A stretch of DNA of 34,423 nt from Fimbriimonadaceae bacterium (GTDB taxonomy: Bacteria > Armatimonadota > UBA10988). The stretch covers positions 1 to 34,423 of the forward strand of contig JADZEX010000065.1 in NCBI GenBank assembly GCA_020850355.1, read 5' to 3'. A program made the position numbers and the translations under genes. Positions 19,265-28,100 of the stretch are shown one piece after another. The notes under the pieces were generated by a model. That model searched no databases and was not told where the DNA came from. It worked only from the letters and a program-made list of their open reading frames with translations. The stretch's first letter is position 1, and each line of letters opens with the position of its first letter.

Positions 19265-22200
19265 CTACAGATCCGAGCGCAGCAGCTCAACCGTCGGCTC
19301 GACGTCACGCAGGGATCGGTTGGCCCGGAAGTGCCGCTCCTGGGGTGGCAGCGACGGCAGTTGCGGGTCCAGCACGTCATGCAGGAGCGGCTTGCCGGCC
19401 AGGCGGGTGTTGCCTTCGTAGGCCTGGTAGATCAGCGGTGTCGCGTGCGACGTGGCGTCTTGGGCGATCCGCAACCAGGCATCCGCCAGACCGCTACAAC
19501 GGCTGCGCACCTCGTTGGCCAGCGCGTCGATCTCCTCGGGCGCCAGGTGCGGCGCGTGGTCACGGGCGCGAGCCACCAGCAACTCCAACAACGCATCCAC
19601 CCGCGCTCGAACCTGCGGCATCGCGGCCGCTCCCTCCGGTGCGTTCAGTGCCGCCTCTCCCTGACGGCACAACCCAACCAGCACGGCGGCCAAGGCCCGG
19701 TCCAAGGCGCGGGGTGCGAAGGGGGTCACGCTGGCCGGCTCGACCTCCCGGTAGAACGACTCATGCCAGGTCACAAAGCGCTCGAAGTGAGAGCGGTCGC
19801 GCGGCTTGTGCAGGTTGAGCAGAGCCAGCACCAGGCCAGGACGGTCGCGGTCCCGACCGACCCGGCTGGTCGCCTGAATGTACTCGGCGCAGGCCTTCGG
19901 CTGGCCGAGCACCACCATCAGTCCAAGCCGTAAGATGTCCAGTCCAACCGAGATCATGTTCGTGGCCAAGGCCACATCCACGCGGCCTTCGCGGTGGAAC
20001 TCGGTGGCGAGCCGGGCCTTGGCGTCGGCCACTGCATTGGTGCCGACCCGCGAGGTCAGCTCGAGTGGCTCTGGACTGATCTCCCGGTCGGCGAACAGAT
20101 GCTCCGGCGGATCCAGGCGCCGACGGTGCGAGTACTGCCGGATCTGCAACGTCACCTGGTCCTCGATCAGGTGGCGGCTGCCACCCAGTTCTCGGAGGCT
20201 GCTGAAGTAGCCCAGCAGCGTCATGTAGGGATCGGCCGGGTTGGGCGCTTTCCCGCCGGCCGCGGCCCACGCCACTTGCCCGGCTCCAAGCAGCGTCAGG
20301 GCCGTGCGCAGCAATACCACTTTCATGCTGCGCCCCTGCGCTGCCGCGCCCACATACCAGCGCGCCGGGGCCGCGGTGGCCTGTTTGGTCTCGGCGAAGA
20401 ACGAGTCTCGGCGGTTGGGCACCGGTGGCGGGAAGACCGCCGTGTCCGTACGACCGAACAGGGCCCGAATCTGGCTCTGGGCCCGCCTGACCGTGGCCGT
20501 GCTGGCGATGATCTTCGGCCCGCTCACCCGACCCTCACCAGCGGGCTGGGAGGCCAGTGCTTCGATGGCGGCTTCATACAGACCAGCCACGGTGCCCAGC
20601 GGCCCGGAGATCAGGTGCAGTTCGTCCTGGATGATCAGGTCCGGCGGCGGGAGGTGGTCGCCGCCCAACGGGTGGCCCCGACCAGGGTCGCACGGGCCGT
20701 AGTAGCCGTCGGCGTCATGCCGGTCCACGCGGCCGAAGAGAGCCCCCACCCGGCCCGCCCAAGGCAGCGCGGCGAACTTGTCCAAGGTCGCGACCACGAA
20801 GGCCGGCAGTCGCCGGTAGATCACCTCGTCGACCACCAGAATCGGCAGGGCGCGCCCCCGGCCGATCTCGCAGCGGTAGTTGCTGCAACCAATCGCCAGG
20901 TTCGTCGGCCGACGTTCGTCCGGCACCAGCCGGAGCCCTGTCTTCTCCAGGGTCTTCCCGCACCACGGGCAGCGGGTCAACGGCACCGGCGAGGGATAGC
21001 GGGAACTATCCCGCCGGTACTCGCCCAGTCGCCGGTGCGCCGTGTCGTCCGCCCCCGGTCCACGATAGCCGCTGCCACCCAACCGATTCGGCGTGGCGGC
21101 TGCGCCAACCCACAAGCCGATCTCGAACGGCCAGGCTCCCAGCAGTTCCGGGCGTCGCTCACGCTCCAGTTCCAGGGCACAGATCACCGCAGCAGCACGC
21201 TCCAACTGGTCCAGCGTCAGCAGCCGCAGCGTGTACCGCATCAGCACACTCAAGCCGCCGCCCAGCGGACCCTCGTGGCACAGCCGCCGCCAGACCAGGC
21301 AGAAGGCCGCCAGGCCCAGGTAGGCCTCGGTCTTGCCGCCGCCAGTGGGGAAGAACAGGAGGTCCACCACCCGCCGGTCGGCCGACTGCTCCTGCACCAG
21401 CCCGGGCAGACACATCAACTGGAACGCCAACTGGAACGGCCGCCAGGTGGGCGGCGACACCTGGTCTGGAGTCCCGCCCTGGTCGGCAGCACGGCGCCGG
21501 CGCTGGGCCTGCGCCATGCAGCGGTTCGCGGTTCGGAAGGCCTCCCGGACCTGCTCGTTGTCGCGCAACAGCTCCACACCCCGGCGCATCCGGGAGGCCG
21601 CGTAGCGGGCATCGTCGAGCAGGTCGTGGGCGGTCTGGCTACGGCGTTCGCTCAGCCCGTCGAGGGTCGCCGCTTGGGCCCCGAGCCACGCCTCGTACTG
21701 CTCCACCAGCGGCCGCATCGCCGCCACCACGTCGGCGCCAGTGGCCAACTCGGCGAGCGCCTCCATGGCGAGCTCGACGCCGGGCACCGGTGGTGCTTCG
21801 ACCCGCTCCACGCCCGCGCACGGCAGCCAGCAGGTGGCCACGACCCGACAGCTACCCTCCGCCGTGCGTTCGGCGCGGGTGGCCACGCCGTGACCGACCG
21901 CGTATTCGTGGCAGTCCCGGTACTGCAGGTCCGCCACCCGTTCGTCCCACTCGTCGGCGACCCCGCTGCCGCCCAGCCCGCGGAGGTTGGGCCGGCCGAG
22001 GAAGCCCCTCGCGGCTGCGAGCCGCAACTCCACCTGGAACGCAAAGCTCTGGTCCGGCTCATCTTGCTCACGCGGCTGGCGCTCGTTGACCACAAAGGCC
22101 GAAACGGATCGGGCCCCCGGAGGCAGCCTGTCCTCGCCGATCGCCGCCGCCCCCACCGGCCGGAGCTCCACCACCACCACCAACCCCGCGCTGCCCGGCA

Positions 22201-22714
22201 CGCCGTACCGGTCGGAGTCTCCCGCCGTCAAGCTGATCGACAGCGTCTCCGCATGGGGCAGGCGCCGCCACGGACCGTCCGCTGCCGCGGGCGGCGTCGC
22301 GGGCGCTTCGCCCGCAACCGGTTCGGCAGCAGGCGTCGCCTGCTCGGGGACGTAGTCGCCCCAAGAGACGGTGGCGGTCAGGCTCTCCTCAGCGCCGTCC
22401 ACAAACGCCGTCAGACCGATCGACGCGGGGAACAGACTGCGTCGCGCCGCAGTGCGCTCGGGCGCGCCACCATCATCCGCCGCTGGGGCATCGTCGCCGA
22501 AGTCCAACTCCTCCTGGGCCGCTGGATCAGAACGGTCCTCGGGCGGCGCGCCGATGGGCGCCAGAAAGCCGGTCAGGTACCAGCTCGTCGGCCGTTCCGG
22601 CAGCAGTTCGCAGGCGTAGCCCGGATCGGCGTCAGGCCCCACCAAGTTGAGCTGCAAGGCTCTCACCAGCCCTGCCCGGACCTGCTCGGAACTGGCCGTG
22701 CCTTGCTCCGTCAT
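19265..22714 (-). CDS. drmA: DISARM helicase DrmA
   Basis: The 1149-residue superfamily 2 helicase has a Walker A motif FFPTGGGKTEAYLG at 454-467, a DExH box QDELHLISG at 696-704, STATVRR at 738-744, and the C-terminal helicase motifs ATNMISVGLDI (917-927) and EYIQATSRVGRDRDRPG (944-960). Four Cys at 582, 585, 610 and 615 (CPWC...C...C) probably bind zinc between the motor motifs, a DrmA feature. The first 300 residues are a beta-rich N-terminal domain containing an acidic linker (about 58-80). DrmA translocates on DNA with DrmB and is part of the core restriction complex. The ATG at 22714 has GGGGAG 4-5 nt upstream. It is separated from the upstream HD/YwgA/AlbA_2 block by a short gap with direct repeats, so it may have its own promoter. 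Confidence 0.93.
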   Translation of the reverse strand: MTEQGTASSEQVRAGLVRALQLNLVGPDADPGYACELLPERPTSWYLTGFLAPIGAPPEDRSDPAAQEELDFGDDAPAADDGGAPERTAARRSLFPASIGLTAFVDGAEESLTATVSWGDYVPEQATPAAEPVAGEAPATPPAAADGPWRRLPHAETLSISLTAGDSDRYGVPGSAGLVVVVELRPVGAAAIGEDRLPPGARSVSAFVVNERQPREQDEPDQSFAFQVELRLAAARGFLGRPNLRGLGGSGVADEWDERVADLQYRDCHEYAVGHGVATRAERTAEGSCRVVATCWLPCAGVERVEAPPVPGVELAMEALAELATGADVVAAMRPLVEQYEAWLGAQAATLDGLSERRSQTAHDLLDDARYAASRMRRGVELLRDNEQVREAFRTANRCMAQAQRRRRAADQGGTPDQVSPPTWRPFQLAFQLMCLPGLVQEQSADRRVVDLLFFPTGGGKTEAYLGLAAFCLVWRRLCHEGPLGGGLSVLMRYTLRLLTLDQLERAAAVICALELERERRPELLGAWPFEIGLWVGAAATPNRLGGSGYRGPGADDTAHRRLGEYRRDSSRYPSPVPLTRCPWCGKTLEKTGLRLVPDERRPTNLAIGCSNYRCEIGRGRALPILVVDEVIYRRLPAFVVATLDKFAALPWAGRVGALFGRVDRHDADGYYGPCDPGRGHPLGGDHLPPPDLIIQDELHLISGPLGTVAGLYEAAIEALASQPAGEGRVSGPKIIASTATVRRAQSQIRALFGRTDTAVFPPPVPNRRDSFFAETKQATAAPARWYVGAAAQGRSMKVVLLRTALTLLGAGQVAWAAAGGKAPNPADPYMTLLGYFSSLRELGGSRHLIEDQVTLQIRQYSHRRRLDPPEHLFADREISPEPLELTSRVGTNAVADAKARLATEFHREGRVDVALATNMISVGLDILRLGLMVVLGQPKACAEYIQATSRVGRDRDRPGLVLALLNLHKPRDRSHFERFVTWHESFYREVEPASVTPFAPRALDRALAAVLVGLCRQGEAALNAPEGAAAMPQVRARVDALLELLVARARDHAPHLAPEEIDALANEVRSRCSGLADAWLRIAQDATSHATPLIYQAYEGNTRLAGKPLLHDVLDPQLPSLPPQERHFRANRSLRDVEPTVELLRSDL

Positions 22715-22757
22715 CGCACTCCCCGTTCGCGCCGTGGATGGCGCGCACTGGCACCGA

Positions 22758-22862
22758 ACTTGCGCTATTGCGCGCCATGCCAGATCCGCTCCCAGAGCAG
22801 CTTGGCGCCATCATCTCGGACCCAACTTGCGCATCAACTTGCGCATCACTTGCGCGATCGCA
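22758..22862. repeat. acttgcgc direct repeats upstream of drmA
   Basis: The octamer acttgcgc recurs at 22825, 22837 and 22848 with 12- and 11-nt spacing (acttgcgcatc units), and once more at 22758. The last unit runs into the palindrome gcgcgatcgc. These lie about 45-150 nt upstream of the drmA ATG, in the only real gap of the operon after the broken AlbA_2 gene, whose stop at 22846 falls inside the array. Near one-turn spacing suggests binding sites for a regulator, which is inference. Confidence 0.55.
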
Positions 22863-23216
22863 GACCGTCCTCGGCCGGCTCGTCTGGCTCGACCCCCTCC
22901 GCGGGCCCCGGATACCAACGGGCAGCGCTGGTCCGGCCCACCGAATGGATCCGGGCAGAGGCCCGTAGTTCCGCAAGCAGTTTCTGAAGCTGGGCCAGGC
23001 TCAATGCCGGCAGCACCTGCGGGAGATCCCGCAAGGGACTGCCCTCGTCGGCACCGCGTTGCTCACGCCCAGCACCAGGTGGCCCCCACCCACGTTGGCC
23101 AGCGCGACGCAGTAGCGCCGCAGTTCGCGCGAGTCGAACTGGGCCTTGGCCTCCTTGAACTCCAGATGCTCGCCTTCGCGCGGCTCGGCCAGCCACGCGT
23201 GGAGCTGGGCCAACAT
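22846..23216 (-). pseudogene. Broken AlbA_2 (Schlafen-type) DNA-binding domain gene
   Basis: An ATG at 23216 with GAGGTGA about 5 nt upstream (a GTG at 23225 also fits) opens a typical AlbA_2 N-terminus: EHLEFKEAKAQFD, then RRYCVALANVGGGHLVLGVS. The frame stops after about 70 residues, at 23001. A second frame, entered around 23035-23060 and ending at 22846, encodes LRDLPQVLPALSLAQLQKLL AELR..GRTSAARWYPG, which resembles the winged-helix end common in AlbA_2 proteins. Full-length members are usually several hundred residues, so the middle appears deleted and the two ends are out of frame. In Schlafen-type proteins the AlbA_2 domain is a nucleic-acid-binding or nuclease module. It lies 27 nt after the YwgA-like gene and was probably once a full accessory gene of this cassette. 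The product is likely non-functional. Confidence 0.7.
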
Positions 23217-23243
23217 CACACTCACCTCGCCACCGCCCGTGCC

Positions 23244-23807
23244 TTACGCCAGCAGGCCGGCCTGGCTCATCTGGTCGTAGGTGCGATCCACGTCGGCAGC
23301 GGCGAACCTGCCAGGCTTGACCTCCTGGAGGCGCTGCGCCACGGCCGCCTTGTCCGGTGTCGCGCCCTTGGCCTTCTCCCAGCGGTAGAGGTAGTCCAAC
23401 GTGGCCAACAGCTCCAGCCGGACAGGGCTTAGCGGCACCAGCGCTTGCACGACGCCGCGCACGATGTCTCGGTTGGCATCGAGGTGTGCACGATGCTGGT
23501 CGAGCAGCTCGTTGAGTTTCGCCCCCGGCGCGTAATCCGAGTAGCGGTCAGCACCCGACCGATCGGCGATGACGCCATCGGTCAGTAAGTACTTCACGTC
23601 GCGCGTCAGTTCATCGCAGTACGGCCCGTAGTGGTAGAGCTCGAACCGGTAGCCCATCGGGACCCCGGCGCGGCGTGCGAAGTACACCAGTTTCTGAATG
23701 GCCGTGCGGCCAACCCACCCGCGTTGCTGATCGGCGACGAGGCGTGCCTCTCCGATGACCATCGCCACCAGGGCCTGATCACGATCCCCCGTTAGTAGCA
23801 GCGCCAT
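23244..23807 (-). CDS. YwgA-like protein
   Basis: The 187-residue protein resembles the B. subtilis YwgA family, distantly like Panacea/SocA antitoxins: AIQKLVYFARRAGVPMGYRF at 36-55, then ELYHYGPYCDELTRDVKYLL at 56-75. The rest is helical, with no membrane segment. The ATG at 23807 has GGAGG about 7 nt upstream and lies inside the 3' end of the HD gene, overlapping it by 29 nt, so the two are translationally coupled. YwgA-like genes are often found next to YwfO-like HD phosphohydrolases, as here, which suggests a protein partnership or regulation of the HD enzyme. The biochemical role is unknown. A toxin-antitoxin-like relation with the HD enzyme is possible but not shown. Confidence 0.72.
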   Translation of the reverse strand: MALLLTGDRDQALVAMVIGEARLVADQQRGWVGRTAIQKLVYFARRAGVPMGYRFELYHYGPYCDELTRDVKYLLTDGVIADRSGADRYSDYAPGAKLNELLDQHRAHLDANRDIVRGVVQALVPLSPVRLELLATLDYLYRWEKAKGATPDKAAVAQRLQEVKPGRFAAADVDRTYDQMSQAGLLA

Positions 23808-25161
23808 CGATTCCCTCCGCCGGCGGCTCCGTCTCTCGCGCCATCCTCGCCATACTCCGCCGCGTGACCATGTCCTCCGGGTCCACCGCAGCGAAAACGC
23901 GGCTGCACTGGAACTGGCGGGGCAAGGTCCGCAAGACCTGGCTGCGGTCGGCCAGCAACCACTGCTCGTCGCCGTCCAGGACCCACAACTCCACCCCGGG
24001 CTCGCGATCCGGACCGTCCAGACGCGCCAGTTTGTGGATCTTGCCCTTGGCCTGATCCAGTATGATCTCGTGCTGGGTAAAATGTTCCTGCAAGGCTTTC
24101 GCCACCGTCCCGGCCCGTGCCGCGGCATTGGCGTCGTCGCTCAGCGGTGTCTCGTAGACGACGCGATGGTGGTTGCGGTCCCAGATGCGACGGGCCAGCG
24201 CGCGACGGTCGCCGTCGCCCGCTACGGCATCTTGCCGGATCTGCTCGAGCATGCCGACATCGGTGGCCGCCAGAATGGCCGCATCGCCCCGCGGCGCTGC
24301 GTCTCCCAGTGCCTTGAAGTAAGCCACCAGGTAGTGGTCGTAGATCCGCCGCAGCCGGTGGTAGTACACCTGCGCGTTCATCTGGTAGCGGGCGAGGATG
24401 AGGGCCTCAAAGGTGTGGATGCCGCCCTTGTGGAGCGCCACCTGAAGGCCGCCGCCCTCCACTTGGCGAAGCTCCAGGCACTCGATCATCCGGCGGTAGT
24501 CAAACCGACCGTAGTCGACACCACAATGGAGCGAATCACGCAGCAGGTAATCCGTACGATCGGCGTCCATCTCGCCGGACACGATGTCGTGCAGCAAGGC
24601 TAGTTGCGGCGCGATGGCCTCGCCGCCTTCAACGATGGCGGCCACCCGTCCGGCTGTGCGCTCGCCGTAGTACCTATCGATCTCACTGCCCAGCAGATCG
24701 GCTTCGCGGATCACGCGGAGACTCAGTTGCTCGTGGCCACCTTCGTGCAGCACCTCCTCAGCGGCGTGTGAGAATGGCCCATGCCCCACGTCATGCAGCA
24801 GAGCGGCCAGTCGCAAGTCCTGCCGGGCCTTCGCCAGCGTATCGTACGCGTAGCCCGGCACCTGCTTGAAGACCTCGTCCATCAGCCCGCCGTGCTTCGA
24901 CGCAAGCGAATCAAAGGCCCGGGTGGCCACCTCCATGACGCCCAGTGAGTGCTCGAATCGCGTGTGGCTGGCCCCAGGGTAGACCAGCTCCGTGAGCGCC
25001 AACTGCCTGATGTAGCGCAGCCGCCGGAACAGTGGGTGGTCGATGATCCGGCGCTCGTACTCCGAAAACCGGATGAAGCCGTGCACCGGGCAGCGCACCC
25101 GCTTCAGCGGCTCGTTCGCATCGCCGGCCAGGAACTCCGGGCCACGGTAATCATTCGGCAC
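23779..25161 (-). CDS. SAMHD1/YwfO-like HD-domain phosphohydrolase
   Basis: The 460-residue HD protein has the full set of metal ligands of the SAMHD1/dGTPase branch: RFEHSLGV with H71, LLHDVGHGPFSH with H123 and D124, and SGEMDADRTDYLLRDSLHCG with D201. The N-terminal VHGFIRFSEYERRIIDHPLF RRLRYIRQL is also typical. Such enzymes cleave dNTPs to the nucleoside and triphosphate; SAMHD1 and some bacterial dGTPases restrict viruses by depleting dNTPs. The start is a GTG at 25161 with AGGGAGG about 8 nt upstream, 29 nt after the drmMI stop. It is not a standard DISARM component, so its placement inside the operon suggests an accessory defence or housekeeping role. Substrate specificity cannot be read from the sequence. 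Confidence 0.85.
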   Translation of the reverse strand: MPNDYRGPEFLAGDANEPLKRVRCPVHGFIRFSEYERRIIDHPLFRRLRYIRQLALTELVYPGASHTRFEHSLGVMEVATRAFDSLASKHGGLMDEVFKQVPGYAYDTLAKARQDLRLAALLHDVGHGPFSHAAEEVLHEGGHEQLSLRVIREADLLGSEIDRYYGERTAGRVAAIVEGGEAIAPQLALLHDIVSGEMDADRTDYLLRDSLHCGVDYGRFDYRRMIECLELRQVEGGGLQVALHKGGIHTFEALILARYQMNAQVYYHRLRRIYDHYLVAYFKALGDAAPRGDAAILAATDVGMLEQIRQDAVAGDGDRRALARRIWDRNHHRVVYETPLSDDANAAARAGTVAKALQEHFTQHEIILDQAKGKIHKLARLDGPDREPGVELWVLDGDEQWLLADRSQVLRTLPRQFQCSRVFAAVDPEDMVTRRSMARMARETEPPAEGIDGAATNGGS

Positions 25162-25190
25162 GCCTCAACCTCCCTGCTCCATCCTGCCCG

Positions 25191-28100
25191 TCACTCCGCC
25201 AACAACCCCCCATCCTCCTGCCGCTTCCCGCGCCCACCACGCTTCGTCGTTGAACCCCTGTTACCTCCCGCCGCCAGCCCGGCCAGCCGCTCCTCCTCCG
25301 CCCGCTCCGCGTTCAGCGCCAGCAGCCGCGCCAGCACCTCGTCGCGCACCGCGTCGGGCCAGCGGTAGCGCCAGGGCTTGCGGCGCCGGCGGGGTGAACG
25401 GGGAGCGGCGAACGGCGAACCGTCATCGCCCCCACCGTTCGCCGTTCCCTGTTCTCCGTTCGCCTCGTCCTCCTCGTCCTCATACTCCAGCAGGAACTCA
25501 CACGCCGTCGGCAGGTCGCTCCAGCCGTAGGCGTCCAGCACCGCGCGGTCCATCTCCGCGTGCAGCTCGCGCAGCCGCAGGAGGTCCGGATTCCGCTCGT
25601 CGGGGTCGTGGAAGCGGTTGTAGGTCTTCGTCAGGCCCTCGTTGTGGCAGACCATCAGGTCGGCGCGGAAGTCGTAGTAGGTCTGGCCGATGGACTCCAG
25701 GGCGGGGTTGGATTCCCAGTTGCGGGGGAAGGGGAAGGTCTCGAAGCAGTCAGAGGGGGTGTAGCGGAACCGCTCCTCGAGTGACGATCCAAAGAAGCGA
25801 GCCCAAGCCTCATGCACGCGGCACTGGAGCAAAGCCAACCCACCGCAGGGCGGCACGACGAAGCAGTTGAGTGTGTGGCCGAAGACACCACCAGTCGGGA
25901 GGATGGCAAAGGCGACGTGCGAGGAGACCTGCGAGTTCGCAAGCACCCGAGCCATGCCTTCGATGGCACCATAGAGCTCTTTGGCAGTATGGCCGAACTG
26001 CCAGAACTGCTCGACGATGGCGCCGCTGCTCGATGCCGCTGAGGAACTCGCCCTTGCGGGCAGGACTCTACTCTCCACGATCTGGAACAACTCAGGCCAC
26101 TTCCGGGCCTCTGGCTCTGTCATCTCGCCGAAGTTGATGATGTACCTGTGATGCGAGTGGGTTGGGCTGTCGTTGACTTCCTCGCCGCCAAGGTACGGGA
26201 AGATCCGCTCCGCGTTCCGCGGGTCGCGCGACACCAAGTCGGCCATCACAGCCAGCGGGCTGGCGACTTGTTTCGTGTCCGTGTCATCGAAAGTGAAGCC
26301 CATGCCACGGACCACACTCCCCTGGAAGCTCTTTGCGGTGTTCGCGCGTAGCCTTGCTGGGTCGTCGTGCCCGCCGGCATGGAAGAGGTAAGCGGTGATG
26401 ATCGGCACCGAACGGCCATTGAGCTGGAACGGGCCGGTCACCTTCCTCTTAGCCAGGTGGACAACACTCACCACGACGGCGGCTTGGCCGGGCCAACGAT
26501 AGCGCTTCTGCGCGGCGTAGATGGTGCCGCCATGCCCGCAGGTCCAGCGTAACCCCGATGAGCGGGTGTCGCCCTGTCCGATGGTGTTTGTCGCGATCAG
26601 CCCGAAACAGCCGTTCGGCCGCAGTAGTTCGAACGCGCGCCGAAAGAAGAAAGCGACCAAGTCGCACTTCCCGCCGCTCTCGGGGTTCATCGCTCGCAGG
26701 TAGTCAGTGAACCCAGGACCATTGCTTGTCGTGACCGTGACGTGCCCGGCGAATGGTGGGTTCCCGACGATGCCATCGAACCCCGCCCGCTCGCCCCCAA
26801 ACACCTCCGGGAACTCAATCTCCCAGTGGAACGGGGACACGGGTGAATGGTGAATGGTGAGTGGTGAATGGCCGGAGCCGGCGCGGAGCTCGTCGCGCGC
26901 CGCCGTGGGCAAGTGCCGGACGTCACCCGTCTCCAGCGCCGCCAGCACCGCCTCCAGCAGCGCATCGCGCCGGGCCTGCCGCTCCTTGTCCTTGCTGCCG
27001 CCGAAGAACGCGGCGATCACCAGGTCGCCATACAGCCGCACCACATCGAGCTTGCCGTCGGCCACGGCCAGCCAGCGGCTCTTCTCGGCCGGGCTGAGGT
27101 GGTCGCCGCCGTCGAGCACGCGGCGGCGGCAGAGCACGGCCTGGTCGATGTGCGCTTCGAGGTCCTGCTGCCCGAACACGCGGTCGCCGGTCGGCCGCCA
27201 ATGGAAGCCGAGGATCTGCCGGCGGGTCAGCCCGACCAGCGAGTCGCCGGCCCGCAGCGAGTGGTCGACGAAGGTGAAGGGATGGTCCTTGGCCAGGGTC
27301 GCCAGCCAGAGCGAGAGCTTGGCCAGGTCGACGGCCATCGGGTTCTTGTCCACGCCGTAGAGGCAGCGCTGGGCGATCAGGCGCTTGGCCAGCATCAGCT
27401 CGTCTTCGTCGGGCGGGACCGCCGGCACTTCGCCGTGGTGATGCCAGGCTTCGACCAGCACGTCGGCGAGCTGGCGGCAGGCTTCCACCAGGAACGCCCC
27501 GGATCCCATGGCGGGGTCGCAGACCTTCAGGTCGAGGATCAGCGATTCGGCGAACAGCCAACGGCGAACAGCGAACGGGGTCAGGCGCCAGAGGCGTCCG
27601 GTGGCGTCGTCCGGCGCTTCAAACTGCGTTCCAGGCTCAGGATCTGCCGACCCAGAATGGCCAGTTCCTCCAACAGCGGCTGAGCATGCGGCTCGCTCAC
27701 CAGACCCAGATCGATGCTCAGGAGCAACTGGGTCTCCAACTCCGCCGTGCTGCCGTTCGCAATGCGGATAAACTGGATGAACTCCGCCGGGTAGTGCCTC
27801 GCCCAACCCTCGGCCAGGTTCGAGGGAATGGACACCGCCGCCCGCCGCATCTGCGAGGTCAGCCCGAACCGTTCCTCGCTCGGGAAGCCGCGCGTCAGGT
27901 CGTACACCTCCCGTACCACCCTCCGCCCGCGCTGCCACACGTCCAGGTCGCGATAGGATTCGATGGACATAGTCGCGCTGCTCCTCATTCACCCAAGCCG
28001 GCGAACGGTGACCGGTGAGCGGCGAACCGCCGGTCGCACCAGTCGCTGTTCGCCATTCGCCGTTCGCCCCGTCCCGCCATTCGCCGTTCGCCAGTCGCAG

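Noticed and set aside
19994-22987. A 997-codon open frame on the plus strand opposite drmA
   Set aside because: It has no recognisable domain and mirrors the drmA coding strand; long antisense frames are expected in GC-rich DNA.
27581-27970. The IVS protein as evidence of a nearby 23S rRNA gene or a diversity-generating retroelement
   Set aside because: No rRNA sequence, reverse transcriptase or template repeat is present in the window; the gene lies inside drmMI.
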